From Jannaschia sp. GRR-S6-38 (GTDB lineage Bacteria; Pseudomonadota; Alphaproteobacteria; Rhodobacterales; Rhodobacteraceae), in assembly GCF_029853695.1 (NCBI RefSeq), contig NZ_CP122537.1, positions 1,998,501 to 2,062,500 of the forward strand: a stretch of DNA of 64,000 nucleotides, in the 5' to 3' direction. The position numbers and the translations under genes were made by a program. The notes beneath the pieces were generated by a model. The model was given only the letters and a program-made list of their open reading frames with translations, searched no databases and had not been told where the DNA came from. Position 1 is the first letter of the stretch. Every line of letters begins with the position of its first letter. Of this stretch, positions 53,383-63,921 are shown piece after piece.

Positions 53383-53781
53383 TCAGGCGAAGCGCATCGC
53401 GACCCAGGTGCCGAAGGCGGCGGTCGATCCGGTCAGCACCGCGCCCCAGGTCGTGTCCACCGCCACCATCGGCCAGGCCCAGCCCTGCAGCGTCGCCTTG
53501 TTGGTGAACTCGTAGGTGCCGTAAGCGACCGCGCCCAGGATCGCGCCGTTGATCGCCGCCTGCCCGACCGAGCCCGCACGCAGCGCGGGCAGGGCGACCA
53601 GCCAGACCAGCCCGGCGACGTAGAACAGGTAGAAGATCGCCGCGGGGGCCAGGTCGATCGGCTCGCGCAGCATGTCGCCGATATAGCGCTCGAAGAGCGG
53701 CTTCATCACCGATGTCAGCATGATCGCGTCGACGATCAGGAAGAAGGCGACGGCGGCGCCGTAGAGGATCGCGATCTGCAT
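53383..53781 (-). CDS. DUF2177-family membrane protein
   Basis: A protein of 132 residues with four hydrophobic spans (about 3-24, 46-66, 74-92 and 107-125). The DIAMLTSVMKPLFERYIGDM-like DAIMLTSVMKPLFERYIGD block and GAVAYGTYEFTNKATLQGW (as AVAYGTYEFTN and KATLQGW) are marks of DUF2177. The family is found in bacteria and its function is unknown. The ATG at 53781 begins the family sequence; the longer open frame from 54255 is antisense-like. It lies 59 bases downstream of the LysR gene on the same strand, so the two may be linked. Confidence 0.85.
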   Translation of the reverse strand: MQIAILYGAAVAFFLIVDAIMLTSVMKPLFERYIGDMLREPIDLAPAAIFYLFYVAGLVWLVALPALRAGSVGQAAINGAILGAVAYGTYEFTNKATLQGWAWPMVAVDTTWGAVLTGSTAAFGTWVAMRFA

Positions 53782-53840
53782 GGGGGAGGCCTTTCGGTTG
53801 GGGTCCCGGGGGATACGCGGGGCGGGGCGGTTCGGATCCA

Positions 53841-54713
53841 TCAGGCCGCGCGGCGCAGCCAGCGGCGGAACAGGCGCAGGTTCTCCGAGACCGCGCCCTG
53901 CCGCGTCAGCACGTAGTAGCCGGTCTCGCCCAGGTCGATCTCGCGCAGCACGGCGAGGCGCTCGCCGTCCAGTTCGCGCTGGATCAGGACGCGGTGCTGC
54001 AGGCCGAGCCCCAGCCCCGCGCGCACCGCCGACAGGACCAGCCCGTTGGTGGCGAAGACGCTGACGCTCAGCGCGTCCTCCTCCACGCCGAGGCCCCGCG
54101 CCAGATGCGGAAGCTCGGCCTTGTTGTCGGACATCAGCCAGCGCTGCTGCAGAAGCGCCGCGTTCGACGTGTCGGCAAGCCGGGCGGCCAGCGCGGGGGC
54201 CGCGACGAGGACAAAATCGTCGCGCAGCAGGGGCTCGACATCGTAGCCCGGCCATTCGCCGTCGCCGTAGCGGATGGCGAGGTCGTAGCCGTCGCGCCGC
54301 AGGTTCGCGGACGCGGTCGAGGGGGCGATGGTGACGTTGATCTCGGGATGCTCGGCCCAGAAGGAGGAGATGCGCGGCATCAGCCAGTTCTCGGCGAAGG
54401 TGGGCGTGACCGTGACCGACAGCGCGCGCGTCGAATGGCGATCCGACAGGTCGCGGCAGGCGGCGGCGAGCGTCGTGAAGCCCTCGGTCAGGCCGCGCGC
54501 CAGCATCGCGCCGTCGGGCGTCGTTTCCATGCCCTGCCCGGCGCGGTGCAGAAGCGGCGTGGCGAAGAAGGTCTCGAGCGCGCGGACATGGCCCGCGACG
54601 GCGGCATGGGTCACGTTGAGCTCGCGCGCGGCGGCCGAGAGCGAACCGCAGCGCGCGGCGGCTTCGAAGGCGCGCAGCGCCGCGAGGGAGGGCATGTCGC
54701 GCCAGCCAATCAT
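53841..54713 (-). CDS. LysR-family transcriptional regulator, GcvA-like
   Basis: A regulator of 290 residues. The winged helix-turn-helix is seen in LAALRAFEAAARCGSLSAAAREL (as LRAFEAAARCGSLSAA) and VTHAAVAGHVRALE (about 34-47). A type-2 periplasmic-binding effector domain follows, with SVTVTPTFAENWLMPRI typical of the GcvA/AmpR branch. It diverges from a 50-aa gene; the 102-bp gap has an AT-rich dyad GTTATACTTACAAC (54722-54735) with the T-N11-A layout bound by LysR proteins. The effector is unknown. MIGWRDMPSL gives two possible ATGs; the first (54713) is listed. Confidence 0.88.
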   Translation of the reverse strand: MIGWRDMPSLAALRAFEAAARCGSLSAAARELNVTHAAVAGHVRALETFFATPLLHRAGQGMETTPDGAMLARGLTEGFTTLAAACRDLSDRHSTRALSVTVTPTFAENWLMPRISSFWAEHPEINVTIAPSTASANLRRDGYDLAIRYGDGEWPGYDVEPLLRDDFVLVAAPALAARLADTSNAALLQQRWLMSDNKAELPHLARGLGVEEDALSVSVFATNGLVLSAVRAGLGLGLQHRVLIQRELDGERLAVLREIDLGETGYYVLTRQGAVSENLRLFRRWLRRAA

Positions 54714-54721
54714 GGATGTCA

Positions 54722-54735
54722 GTTATACTTACAAC
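54722..54735. promoter_or_regulatory. LysR-type dyad and TATACT box upstream of the 50-aa gene
   Basis: GTTATACTTACAAC is an imperfect inverted repeat (GTT/AAC arms with TA steps inside) 9 bases from the LysR start and 81 from the small gene start. It holds a TATACT that could be a -10 box on the plus strand. It suits control of both genes by the LysR protein. Confidence 0.35.
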
Positions 54736-54815
54736 CGGGAAATCGTCCAGAGTGGCATTCGCGGGCCGTCAGGCGCATCTGGGCTGCCGACGAAACCCTT
54801 CCGGAGCTTCCCGCC

Positions 54816-54968
54816 ATGTTCGCCAGCATCGCAGACTTCCTCCTCGGCGCCGCGCTGTCGCGCCGGTCCCGCATCGACCACAGCACGCTGCGTTCGCCGT
54901 CGCGTCCGCGCGGCGAGTTCGCCCGCCACGACGACCTGGGCTGGATGGCCCGCGTCGGCACCTGGTGA
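54816..54968 (+). CDS. small protein of 50 aa divergent from the LysR gene
   Basis: The product starts with a short amphipathic, hydrophobic segment (FASIADFLLGAALSRRSR, 2-19), goes on with a basic, Ser/Arg/Pro-rich part and ends DDLGWMARVGTW. A GGAG lies 12 bases before the ATG at 54816, which is a little far. A strong terminator hairpin begins 41 bases after its stop, which favours a real transcript. I recognise no family. The position opposite a LysR-type gene makes it the likely target of that regulator. Confidence 0.5.
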   Translation: MFASIADFLLGAALSRRSRIDHSTLRSPSRPRGEFARHDDLGWMARVGTW

Positions 54969-55008
54969 GCGGCCCGCCGGGCGCATCGCGCCCGCCACCG
55001 TCCCACGC

Positions 55009-55038
55009 AAGCGCCCGCCGTCGCCCCGGCGGGCGCTT
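55009..55038. terminator. 12-bp terminator between the 50-aa gene and the GNAT gene
   Basis: AAGCGCCCGCCG (55009-55020) and CGGCGGGCGCTT (55027-55038) pair perfectly with a 6-base loop, then CGCGTTTC. It lies between convergent genes and can stop both strands. Confidence 0.75.
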
Positions 55039-55059
55039 CGCGTTTCACTCAAGCCTTGG

Positions 55060-55512
55060 TTACAAGTTGAACCGTTTGCTGACGGTGCCGGGCGTCCGGG
55101 CATAGGCCTCGAACCCGCGCGAGCGGTAATAGGCGCGGCCGCCCTCGTTCTCGACCCGGATCGTCGCGTTGATCCAGGCGTAGCCGCGCGCCTTCGCTTC
55201 CTTTCGCGTGGCGTCGAACAGCTTCGAGCCGATGCCCACGCCATGCGCCCCCGGCCGCACGAAGGAGGCGATGTCGCAGGCCTCGGGCGGCAGCTTCGGG
55301 CTGGGGCCGACCCATTGGAAGCCGACGATCTCGCCCGCCGTCTCGGCCACGTGCCATATATCGGCCTCCGCCATCCAGGCGCGCAGCGCGTCGCCGGTCA
55401 CCGGGCCCGCGATCGCGGTGGTGCCGCCGATGGCGATGATCTCGTTGAGCAGGGCCGCCATCGCGCCCGCGTCGAAGGGGCGGGCGGGGCGGATATGCAG
55501 GTCACCCGTCAT
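55060..55512 (-). CDS. GNAT-family N-acetyltransferase
   Basis: A protein of 150 residues with the GNAT fold. The acetyl-CoA-binding loop (R/Q-x2-G-x-G) reads RPGAHGVGIGSKLF (about 86-99), and YYRSRGFEAYAR (near 128-139) is the usual end with the catalytic Tyr. The acceptor is unknown; relatives are often named phosphinothricin acetyltransferase-like. It overlaps the HD-domain gene upstream by 11 bases (55502-55512), so the two are one transcript. It converges with the 50-aa gene, separated by a terminator. Cytosolic. Confidence 0.85.
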   Translation of the reverse strand: MTGDLHIRPARPFDAGAMAALLNEIIAIGGTTAIAGPVTGDALRAWMAEADIWHVAETAGEIVGFQWVGPSPKLPPEACDIASFVRPGAHGVGIGSKLFDATRKEAKARGYAWINATIRVENEGGRAYYRSRGFEAYARTPGTVSKRFNL

Positions 55513-56101
55513 GCGCGGCCATCAGCTCGGCATGCCGGGCCAGGAAGGCGGCGCGCACCTCGGCGGGCGGGCGCAGGGTCAGCGTCAGCCCCGCGATCAG
55601 CCCCGCATCGGGGCGGCCGAAGAATCGGTCGGCCTCGCGCTCCGAGAAGCCCGCTATGTGCACCGCCTCGAGCCAGGCCGAAACCTTGTCGGCGCGCTTG
55701 ATCCGGCGCTTGAGCGCCGCGCCCGGCCGCGCCGGCAGGCCGAAGCGCAGGTTGATCGCCGCCTGCAGCCGGTCGTCCAGCGCCCCGTAATCGGGACCGA
55801 CCGCGGCCTTCACCGGCGAGATCATGTCGCCGATCACGTATTCGGGCGCGTCGTGCAGCAGCGCGGCCAGCCGCTCCGCCGGGCGGGCGGGGCCCTGCCG
55901 AGTGAAGATCTCGTCGACCAGAAGCGAATGCTCGGCCACGGAATAGGGCCAGTCGCCCCGCGTCTGGCCGTTCCAGCGCGCGACGAAGGCCAGCCCGTGG
56001 GCGATATCCTCGATCTCGATATCGACCGGCGTGGGGTCCAGAAGGTCGAGCCGTCGGCCCGAAAGCATGCGCTGCCAGGCGCGGGGTGGGGCGCGTCTCA
56101 T
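55502..56101 (-). CDS. HD-domain hydrolase, YfbR-like
   Basis: A protein of 199 residues. The HD metal-binding set is present: His in SVAEHSLLV (about 56-64), the HD pair in ALLHDAPEYVIGD (near 83-95) and a later Asp in KRADKVSAW. The pattern is that of YfbR, a 5'-deoxynucleotidase, and related phosphohydrolases; the substrate here is not known. It is followed by the GNAT gene with an 11-base overlap. It is divergent from the small secreted protein gene with 112 bp between. The ATG at 56101 begins MRRAPPRAWQ, and a Met12 start would also be possible. Confidence 0.87.
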   Translation of the reverse strand: MRRAPPRAWQRMLSGRRLDLLDPTPVDIEIEDIAHGLAFVARWNGQTRGDWPYSVAEHSLLVDEIFTRQGPARPAERLAALLHDAPEYVIGDMISPVKAAVGPDYGALDDRLQAAINLRFGLPARPGAALKRRIKRADKVSAWLEAVHIAGFSEREADRFFGRPDAGLIAGLTLTLRPPAEVRAAFLARHAELMAAHDG

Positions 56102-56213
56102 GGTCGCAATGGGATAACGCGGAAGTGACCGCGCGCAACCTTCCGGCGCGAAACGGGTTGCGCAGGTGTCGTCGCGTCAAGGATGCGGCCATCCCGCATC
56201 TTGGAGGCTTGCG

Positions 56214-56519
56214 ATGAAGACCCTTCCTGCCCTGACCCTTGCGGCGCTGACCGCGCTCACCGGACCCGCGCTGGCGCAGGGCGCGCATTGCGGCCCGCGC
56301 GACGTCGTGATCGGCCAGCTCGACACCTCCTATGGCGAGAAGCTCGTCGGGGGCGGGCTGCAGGATCCCGATGCTTTGCTCGAACTCTGGATCTCACCCG
56401 AGTCGGGTAGCTGGACGATCCTGATGTCGCGCCCGGACGGCACGTCCTGCATCGTCGCCGCCGGGACCGACTGGACCGGGACGGGCGCGGGCGCGGTGCT
56501 GGCCGGGGTGCGGTCCTGA
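56214..56519 (+). CDS. small secreted protein, unrecognised
   Basis: A protein of 101 residues. A clear signal peptide ([18 protein letters not shown], 4-21, cleavage before QGAHC) leads to an 80-residue mature domain with two Cys (HCGP and TSCIV) that may pair. The segments [21 protein letters not shown] and [13 protein letters not shown] occur in many short exported proteins of Rhodobacteraceae as I recall, but no named family comes to mind. GGAGG lies 8 bases before the ATG at 56214. It precedes ahcY by 67 bp on the same strand. Periplasmic; role unknown. Confidence 0.7.
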   Translation: MKTLPALTLAALTALTGPALAQGAHCGPRDVVIGQLDTSYGEKLVGGGLQDPDALLELWISPESGSWTILMSRPDGTSCIVAAGTDWTGTGAGAVLAGVRS

Positions 56520-56586
56520 CGCCTCATTGCCCGTTAAGGCACGGAGTGCTACGGCCCCGCCAAACCTGAACCGCGGGAGCCGTCAC

Positions 56587-57972
56587 ATGGCCAAGGACTA
56601 CATCGTCAAAGACATCTCGCTTGCCGCCTACGGCCGCAAGGAGCTCGACATCGCCGAGACCGAAATGCCGGGCCTGATGGCCTGCCGGTCGGAATACGGC
56701 GAGGCGCAGCCGCTGAAGGGCGCACGCATCGTCGGCTCGCTGCACATGACGATCCAGACCGCCGTCCTGATCGAGACGCTGACCGCGCTGGGCGCCGAGG
56801 TCCGCTGGGCGTCCTGCAACATCTTCTCCACCCAGGACCACGCCGCGGCCGCGATCGCCGAGGCCGGCGTGCCGGTCTTCGCCGTGAAGGGCCAGACGCT
56901 GGAGGAGCACTGGGATTACCTCGACAAGTCCTTCCTGTTCGAGGACGGACCCAACATGATCCTCGACGATGGCGGCGACGCGACGCTTTATATCCTGCTT
57001 GGCGCGCGGGCCGAGGCGGGCGAGGATCTGGGCGTCGCCACCTCCGAGGAGGAGACGGTGATCCACGCGCAGATCAAGAAGCGGATGGCGGCGAGCCCCG
57101 GCTGGTTCACGAAGATCCGCGACCAGATCAAGGGCGTCTCCGAGGAGACGACGACCGGCGTGCACCGCCTCTACGACCTGCACAAGAAGGGCCTGCTGCC
57201 CTTCCCGGCGATCAACGTGAACGACAGCGTCACGAAGTCGAAATTCGACAACAAGTACGGCTGCAAGGAATCGCTGGTCGACGGCATCCGCCGCGCGACC
57301 GACACGATGATGGCCGGCAAGGTCGCGGTCGTGCTGGGCTATGGCGACGTGGGCAAGGGCTCGGCCGCCTCGCTGCGCGGCGCGGGCGCGCGGGTGAAGG
57401 TGACCGAGGTCGATCCGATCTGCGCGCTGCAGGCGGCGATGGACGGGTTCGAGGTGGTCCGGCTGGAGGATGTCGTCGACAGCGCCGACATCTTCATCAC
57501 CACTACCGGCAACAAGGACGTGATCCGCATCGAGCACATGCGCGAGATGAAGGACATGGCGATCGTCGGCAACATCGGCCACTTCGACAACGAGATCCAG
57601 GTCGCCAACCTGAAGAACCACAAGTGGACCAACATCAAGGAACAGGTGGACATGATCGAGATGCCCTCGGGCAATCGCATCATTCTGCTGTCCGAGGGCC
57701 GGCTTCTGAACCTCGGCAACGCCACGGGCCACCCGTCCTTCGTGATGTCGGCGAGCTTCACCAACCAGGTGCTGGCCCAGATCGAGCTCTGGACCAAGGG
57801 CGAGGACTACGCGCCCGGCGTCTACATCCTGCCCAAGCATCTCGACGAGAAGGTCGCCCGGCTGCATCTCGACCGCATTGGTGTGCGCCTCACCGAGATG
57901 TCGAAGGAACAGGCCGACTATATCGGCGTCGCGCAGGACGGGCCCTTCAAGCCCGAGCATTACCGCTACTGA
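56587..57972 (+). CDS. ahcY: adenosylhomocysteinase
   Basis: Splits S-adenosyl-L-homocysteine to adenosine and homocysteine with bound NAD, clearing the product inhibitor of methyltransferases. The 461 residues are the family length. Visible are the N-terminal [17 protein letters not shown] (as GRKELDIAE and [10 protein letters not shown]), the NAD site [13 protein letters not shown] (near 252-264), [10 protein letters not shown] and the C-terminal [11 protein letters not shown] with the Lys-Tyr that close the partner subunit site. The ATG at 56587 follows GCGGGAG. No SAH riboswitch fold was seen in the 67-bp leader. A strong terminator follows 23 bases after the stop. Cytosolic tetramer in the family. 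Confidence 0.97.
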   Translation: MAKDYIVKDISLAAYGRKELDIAETEMPGLMACRSEYGEAQPLKGARIVGSLHMTIQTAVLIETLTALGAEVRWASCNIFSTQDHAAAAIAEAGVPVFAVKGQTLEEHWDYLDKSFLFEDGPNMILDDGGDATLYILLGARAEAGEDLGVATSEEETVIHAQIKKRMAASPGWFTKIRDQIKGVSEETTTGVHRLYDLHKKGLLPFPAINVNDSVTKSKFDNKYGCKESLVDGIRRATDTMMAGKVAVVLGYGDVGKGSAASLRGAGARVKVTEVDPICALQAAMDGFEVVRLEDVVDSADIFITTTGNKDVIRIEHMREMKDMAIVGNIGHFDNEIQVANLKNHKWTNIKEQVDMIEMPSGNRIILLSEGRLLNLGNATGHPSFVMSASFTNQVLAQIELWTKGEDYAPGVYILPKHLDEKVARLHLDRIGVRLTEMSKEQADYIGVAQDGPFKPEHYRY

Positions 57973-57995
57973 TCCCGGCCCCGCGGGGGCCGTCC

Positions 57996-58034
57996 GGGGC
58001 CGCGCCGTCCGAGGGGAAGGCGCGGCCCCGTTTT
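57996..58034 (+). terminator. intrinsic terminator of ahcY
   Basis: GGGGCCGCGCC (57996-58006) and GGCGCGGCCCC (58019-58029) make an 11-bp perfect stem with a 12-base loop, followed by GTTTT. It is 23 bases after the ahcY stop. Confidence 0.85.
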
Positions 58035-58160
58035 GTCGGCCCGGGCCGGCCGCCCGGGTCCCGCCAAGGCAAGTTTTCCTTTCTTTCGCGCGACGGCCCC
58101 GTCAAAACTCTCCCCAGGCGCGAGCCATTGCAGTTCAGGGGAATTGGAGAGGGAGAGATC

Positions 58161-58502
58161 ATGAGCAAGCTGGACGAGAAGGTCGGGAAGTATATCGACG
58201 TCGTGCGCTCCAAGCTCGGCGAGGAGCCGGACGTGGATCTGCTGCGCAAGGTGACGCGGGGCTGCGGGCCTTCGATCTACAATGCCGACAGCGAGACCAT
58301 CGCCGCCGGCCAGCCGGGCGAATTGGCCACGGTGAAGAACAACTTCCTGATCAAGAAGCTGGGCCTGTCGGACGGGCCGAAGCTGGACGAGGCCATCGAT
58401 GCCGTGATCGAGCGCTACGGCCGCGGCGACACCAACAAGTACCGCGCCGTGATCTACTACATGCTGACCAAGCATTTCGGGAAGGAAGGCGTCTACAACT
58501 GA
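58161..58502 (+). CDS. DUF2853-family protein
   Basis: A soluble, mostly helical protein of 113 residues. The pattern [30 protein letters not shown] and [11 protein letters not shown] identifies DUF2853, common in alphaproteobacteria and of unknown function; the end [20 protein letters not shown] is also typical (quoted in part as [16 protein letters not shown]). GGAGAGGGAGAG in front of the ATG is a strong ribosome site. It is framed by terminators at 57996 and 58527, so it is probably a single-gene transcript with its own promoter in the 126 bp after the ahcY terminator. Cytosolic. Confidence 0.88.
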   Translation: MSKLDEKVGKYIDVVRSKLGEEPDVDLLRKVTRGCGPSIYNADSETIAAGQPGELATVKNNFLIKKLGLSDGPKLDEAIDAVIERYGRGDTNKYRAVIYYMLTKHFGKEGVYN

Positions 58503-58526
58503 CGCGCGCCTTTCCGGCCGATCCGG

Positions 58527-58562
58527 GCGCCGTCCGCGGGATGCGGGCGGCGCTTCTTTTTT
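58527..58562 (+). terminator. intrinsic terminator of the DUF2853 gene
   Basis: GCGCCGTCCGC (58527-58537) pairs with GCGGGCGGCGC (58543-58553) over 11 positions with one G-T wobble and a GGGAT loop, followed by TTCTTTTTT. It is the best intrinsic terminator in the window. Confidence 0.92.
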
Positions 58563-58575
58563 GCCCGGCGGCAGG

Positions 58576-58604
58576 GTTGCATATACGCAACACCCCACCC
58601 ATCT
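58576..58604 (+). promoter_or_regulatory. heat-shock-like (sigma-32) promoter candidate for clpB
   Basis: GTTGCAT (58576-58582) and CCCATCT (58598-58604) are spaced by 15 bases. This fits the RpoH pattern of a TTG-type -35 and a CCCAT-type -10 known in proteobacteria. It lies about 80 bases before the clpB ATG, right after the preceding terminator. The -35 box departs from the CTTGAA consensus in two places. Confidence 0.45.
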
Positions 58605-58683
58605 CGATTTCGTGAGGTCCGAGGTTGGCCGTGCCTGCGATCAGGGCGGCCCGGACGGACGCTTGATCAAGGAGGCGGGTCAT

Positions 58684-61296
<2,613 letters not shown>

Positions 61297-61302
61297 TGCC
61301 GA

Positions 61303-61316
61303 TTGCCAATTGGCAA
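61303..61316. other. 14-bp perfect palindrome after clpB
   Basis: TTGCCAATTGGCAA lies 6 bases after the clpB stop and before the terminator. In such a GC-rich genome a 14-bp palindrome with an AATT centre stands out. It may be an extra stop hairpin or a regulator site for the downstream gene. Confidence 0.4.
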
Positions 61317-61331
61317 CCCTAACAATGACTT

Positions 61332-61358
61332 AACGGCGGCCCGCGGGCCGCCGTTTCG
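61332..61358 (+). terminator. terminator of clpB
   Basis: AACGGCGGCCCG (61332-61343) and CGGGCCGCCGTT (61344-61355) form a 24-base perfect palindrome with a further TT and C after it. It sits 35 bases after the stop and before the M48 protease gene. The loop must open two or three central pairs. Confidence 0.75.
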
Positions 61359-61399
61359 CATTGCGGGAACGCCCGCGGGGCGGGCGGGGTTCGGAAGCC

Positions 61400-62134
61400 A
61401 TGTGCCAGTCCTGTCTCAACCGCCGCCGCTTCCTGATGCTCGCCCCCGCCGCCGCGGGCCTGTCGGGCTGCGATATCGAGCTCGTCTCGGATGCGGAGGC
61501 CGAGCGGATGGGCCTCGCCGCCTGGTCCGAGCTGCGGCAGGCCAAGCCCCTGTCGCGCAATGCCGACTATCGCGAGACGGTCGCGCGGGTGGCGGGGCGG
61601 TTGCTGGGCGCGGCGGGGCACAGCCCCGGCGACTGGGAATTCGCCGTTTTCGCTGATCCGACGGCCAATGCCTTCGCCCTGCCGGGCCGCAAGATCGGCG
61701 TGCATGAGGGCATGCTGGAGCTCGCGGCGACCGAGGATCAGCTCGCCGCCGTGATCGGGCACGAGATCGGCCATGTCGATGCGGAGCACGCGCAGGAGCG
61801 GATGAGCGCGCAGGTGGCCTCCGGATGGGGGTTGCGGATCGTGGCCTGGCTTCTGAACGCGGGCGATGTCGAATATGCCGAGGAGATCGCCGCCGCGCTG
61901 GGCCTGGGCGTCGAGGTTGGGCTCCTGCGGCCCTATGGCCGCGAGCAGGAGACCGAGGCCGATGCGTTGGGCGTGCGGGCGATGGCGGCGGCGGGCTACA
62001 CGCCCTCCGAGGCGATCGCGCTCTGGCAGCGGATGGAGGCGGCGAGTGGGGGGCGCGGGCCGGAATTCCTCTCGACCCACCCCGCGCCGCAAAGCCGGAT
62101 CGAAGCGCTCGAAACGCTGATCGCCACGCTCTGA
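61400..62134 (+). CDS. lipoprotein M48-family metalloprotease
   Basis: A protein of 244 residues. The N-terminal RRRFLMLAPAAAGLSGC (8-24) has an Arg pair and a lipobox LSGC, so it is probably a membrane lipoprotein in the periplasm. The zinc site is HEIGHVDAEHAQER (catalytic HExxH) and the third ligand Glu is in EQETEADALGV. It resembles BepA/YggG-type M48 peptidases without the TPR part, which help outer-membrane assembly or degrade misfolded proteins. The ATG at 61400 was taken over an upstream GTG/ATG at 61361. Its place after clpB suggests a stress role but it has its own transcript unit. Confidence 0.85.
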   Translation: MCQSCLNRRRFLMLAPAAAGLSGCDIELVSDAEAERMGLAAWSELRQAKPLSRNADYRETVARVAGRLLGAAGHSPGDWEFAVFADPTANAFALPGRKIGVHEGMLELAATEDQLAAVIGHEIGHVDAEHAQERMSAQVASGWGLRIVAWLLNAGDVEYAEEIAAALGLGVEVGLLRPYGREQETEADALGVRAMAAAGYTPSEAIALWQRMEAASGGRGPEFLSTHPAPQSRIEALETLIATL

Positions 62135-62319
62135 CGGGGCGGTTCCTTCACGTCTTCGTGTGCGGGGCCGGAAAGCCGCCGCGCCCCTAGAGTGCGGTCT
62201 GCGTCGTTCAAGATGCGACAAACGCGCATCGGCGGAAACCCCCATGGCCCGGGCGGCGTCTTTCCTTCATGCGTCGGGCATTTCCCCGCCGCACCTGCAA
62301 CCCAGAATGGAGATCTTCC

Positions 62320-62805
62320 ATGATCCGCAGAACGTTTCTTGCCCTGACCGCCGCCACCGCACTGGCCAGCCCCGCCTTCGCCGCGGGCCACAGCATGGAC
62401 ATCGTTGCCACCGCCACCGAGGCCGGCAGCTTCACCACGCTTCTCGCCGCCGCCGAGGCCGCGGGCCTCGTCGAGACGCTGCAGGGCGAAGGCCCGCTGA
62501 CCGTCTTCGCGCCGACCGACGACGCCTTCGCCGCACTGCCCGAGGGCACCGTCGAAGAGCTGCTGATGCCCGAGAACCAGGAGCGTCTGCAGGCGATCCT
62601 TCTCTATCACGTGGTGCCGGGCGCCGTGATGTCGGGTGACCTGAGCGACGGCATGACCGCCGCGACCGCGAACGAGATGGAGCTCGAGATCTCGATCGAC
62701 GGAAGTACCGTCATGGTCGAGGGCGCGACCGTCACCTCGGCCGATATCGAGGCCTCGAACGGCGTCATCCACGTCATCGACTCGGTGATGCTGCCCGAGA
62801 TGTGA
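62320..62805 (+). CDS. secreted fasciclin-domain (FAS1) protein
   Basis: A protein of 161 residues made of a signal peptide (FLALTAATALASPAFA, 6-21) and one FAS1 domain. The H1 and H2 boxes are FTVFAPTDDAFAAL-type LTVFAPTDDAFAALPEGTV (as TVFAPTDDAFAALPEG) and NGVIHVIDSVMLP, and LLYHVVPGAV is the strand between. FAS1 proteins act in adhesion or as surface-associated small-ligand binders; the bacterial ones often are induced under stress or light. An AATGGAG ribosome site precedes the ATG at 62320. It is followed by a hairpin with a TTCG tetraloop. Periplasm or outside. Confidence 0.9.
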   Translation: MIRRTFLALTAATALASPAFAAGHSMDIVATATEAGSFTTLLAAAEAAGLVETLQGEGPLTVFAPTDDAFAALPEGTVEELLMPENQERLQAILLYHVVPGAVMSGDLSDGMTAATANEMELEISIDGSTVMVEGATVTSADIEASNGVIHVIDSVMLPEM

Positions 62806-62827
62806 GATCCGGCTGACCACCGGCTGC

Positions 62828-62851
62828 GGGGCGGTCCTTCGGGGCCGCCCC
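62828..62851 (+). terminator. hairpin with TTCG tetraloop after the fasciclin gene
   Basis: GGGGCGGTCC (62828-62837) and GGGCCGCCCC (62842-62851) pair over 10 positions with one wobble around TTCG, 22 bases after the stop. The T run is missing, but the fold is very stable. Confidence 0.65.
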
Positions 62852-63024
62852 GTCCCGCGCCGGGGGGTCACTGAGCCGCGAAGCCGCGCCATGTCGCGCT
62901 TCGCCGGGTGGACAGACGCTCTCGCCCCCTTACTTTCCCGTGAACCGCATCAGTTTGGCGCGCGCCCGGTCGTCTTTCCGGATAGCGTGCCAGACACAGA
63001 GACGAGAATTCCCGGAGGCCTTGC

Positions 63025-63921
63025 ATGTTCAAGCCCGACCTCACCCAAGCCGACGTCACGCCGAGAGGCCTCTGGCTCAATCGCCGCAAGCTGATCGCCG
63101 GGCTGGGTGCCGGCTCGATCGCCGGAGGGCTGGGACTCGGCGCGCAGGCGCAAGAGGCGTTGGAGCCCAACACCTGGGAAGAGATCACGACCTACAACAA
63201 TTTCTACGAGTTCGGCATCCAGAAGGACGAGCCCGCAAAGCATGCCGGCGCGATGGAGACCGATCCCTGGCCGATCACGGTAGACGGGCTGGTCGACAAT
63301 CCGGGCGACTACATGCTGTCCGACCTGATCGGGGACATCCCGACCGAGGAGCGCATCTACCGCTTCCGCTGTGTCGAGGCCTGGTCGATGGTCATCCCGT
63401 GGAACGGCTTCGAGCTGAACAAGCTGCTGGCCAAGCTGGGCGTGCAGGATGGCGCGAAATTCGTGCGCTTCGAGACGGCGGTCCTGCCGGAGGTGATGCC
63501 GGGGGTTAATTACCCGATCCTCGACTGGCCCTATGTCGAGGGTCTGCGTCTCGACGAGGCGATGCACCCGCTGACGATGATGGCGACCGGCATCTACGGC
63601 GAGCCGATCCCCAACCAGAACGGCGCGCCGATGCGGCTGGTCGTTCCGTGGAAATACGGCTTCAAGGCCGTGAAATCGATCGTGCGGATCAGCCTGGTCG
63701 AGGAGCAGCCGCTCAACACCTGGCAGCAGAGCAATCCGCGCGAATACGGCTTCTATGCCAATGTGAACCCGGCGGTGGACCATCCCCGCTGGAGCCAGTC
63801 GAGCGAGCGGCGGATCGGCGGCGGCCTCTTCGCGCGACGCATCGATACGCTGCCCTTCAACGGGTATGGCGAACAGGTGGCTTCGCTTTATGACGGCATG
63901 GACCTGAGTGTGAACTTCTGA
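63025..63921 (+). CDS. msrP: MsrP (YedY), molybdenum methionine-sulfoxide reductase catalytic subunit
   Basis: A periplasmic molybdopterin enzyme of 298 residues that repairs oxidised methionine in envelope proteins. The N-terminus is a Tat signal ([20 protein letters not shown], as NRRKLIAG at 19-26 with a following hydrophobic stretch), cleaved near AQA. The Mo-coordinating Cys116 lies in [11 protein letters not shown], and [13 protein letters not shown] and [17 protein letters not shown] are family blocks. The ATG at 63025 follows GGAGG. Electrons come from the membrane heme protein MsrQ, whose gene starts directly after the stop. Regulation is not visible. Confidence 0.94.
   Translation: MFKPDLTQADVTPRGLWLNRRKLIAGLGAGSIAGGLGLGAQAQEALEPNTWEEITTYNNFYEFGIQKDEPAKHAGAMETDPWPITVDGLVDNPGDYMLSDLIGDIPTEERIYRFRCVEAWSMVIPWNGFELNKLLAKLGVQDGAKFVRFETAVLPEVMPGVNYPILDWPYVEGLRLDEAMHPLTMMATGIYGEPIPNQNGAPMRLVVPWKYGFKAVKSIVRISLVEEQPLNTWQQSNPREYGFYANVNPAVDHPRWSQSSERRIGGGLFARRIDTLPFNGYGEQVASLYDGMDLSVNF

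Noticed and set aside
56520..56586. SAH or SAM riboswitch in the ahcY leader
   Set aside because: The gap is 67 bp and I could not fit the conserved core or pseudoknot of these riboswitches.
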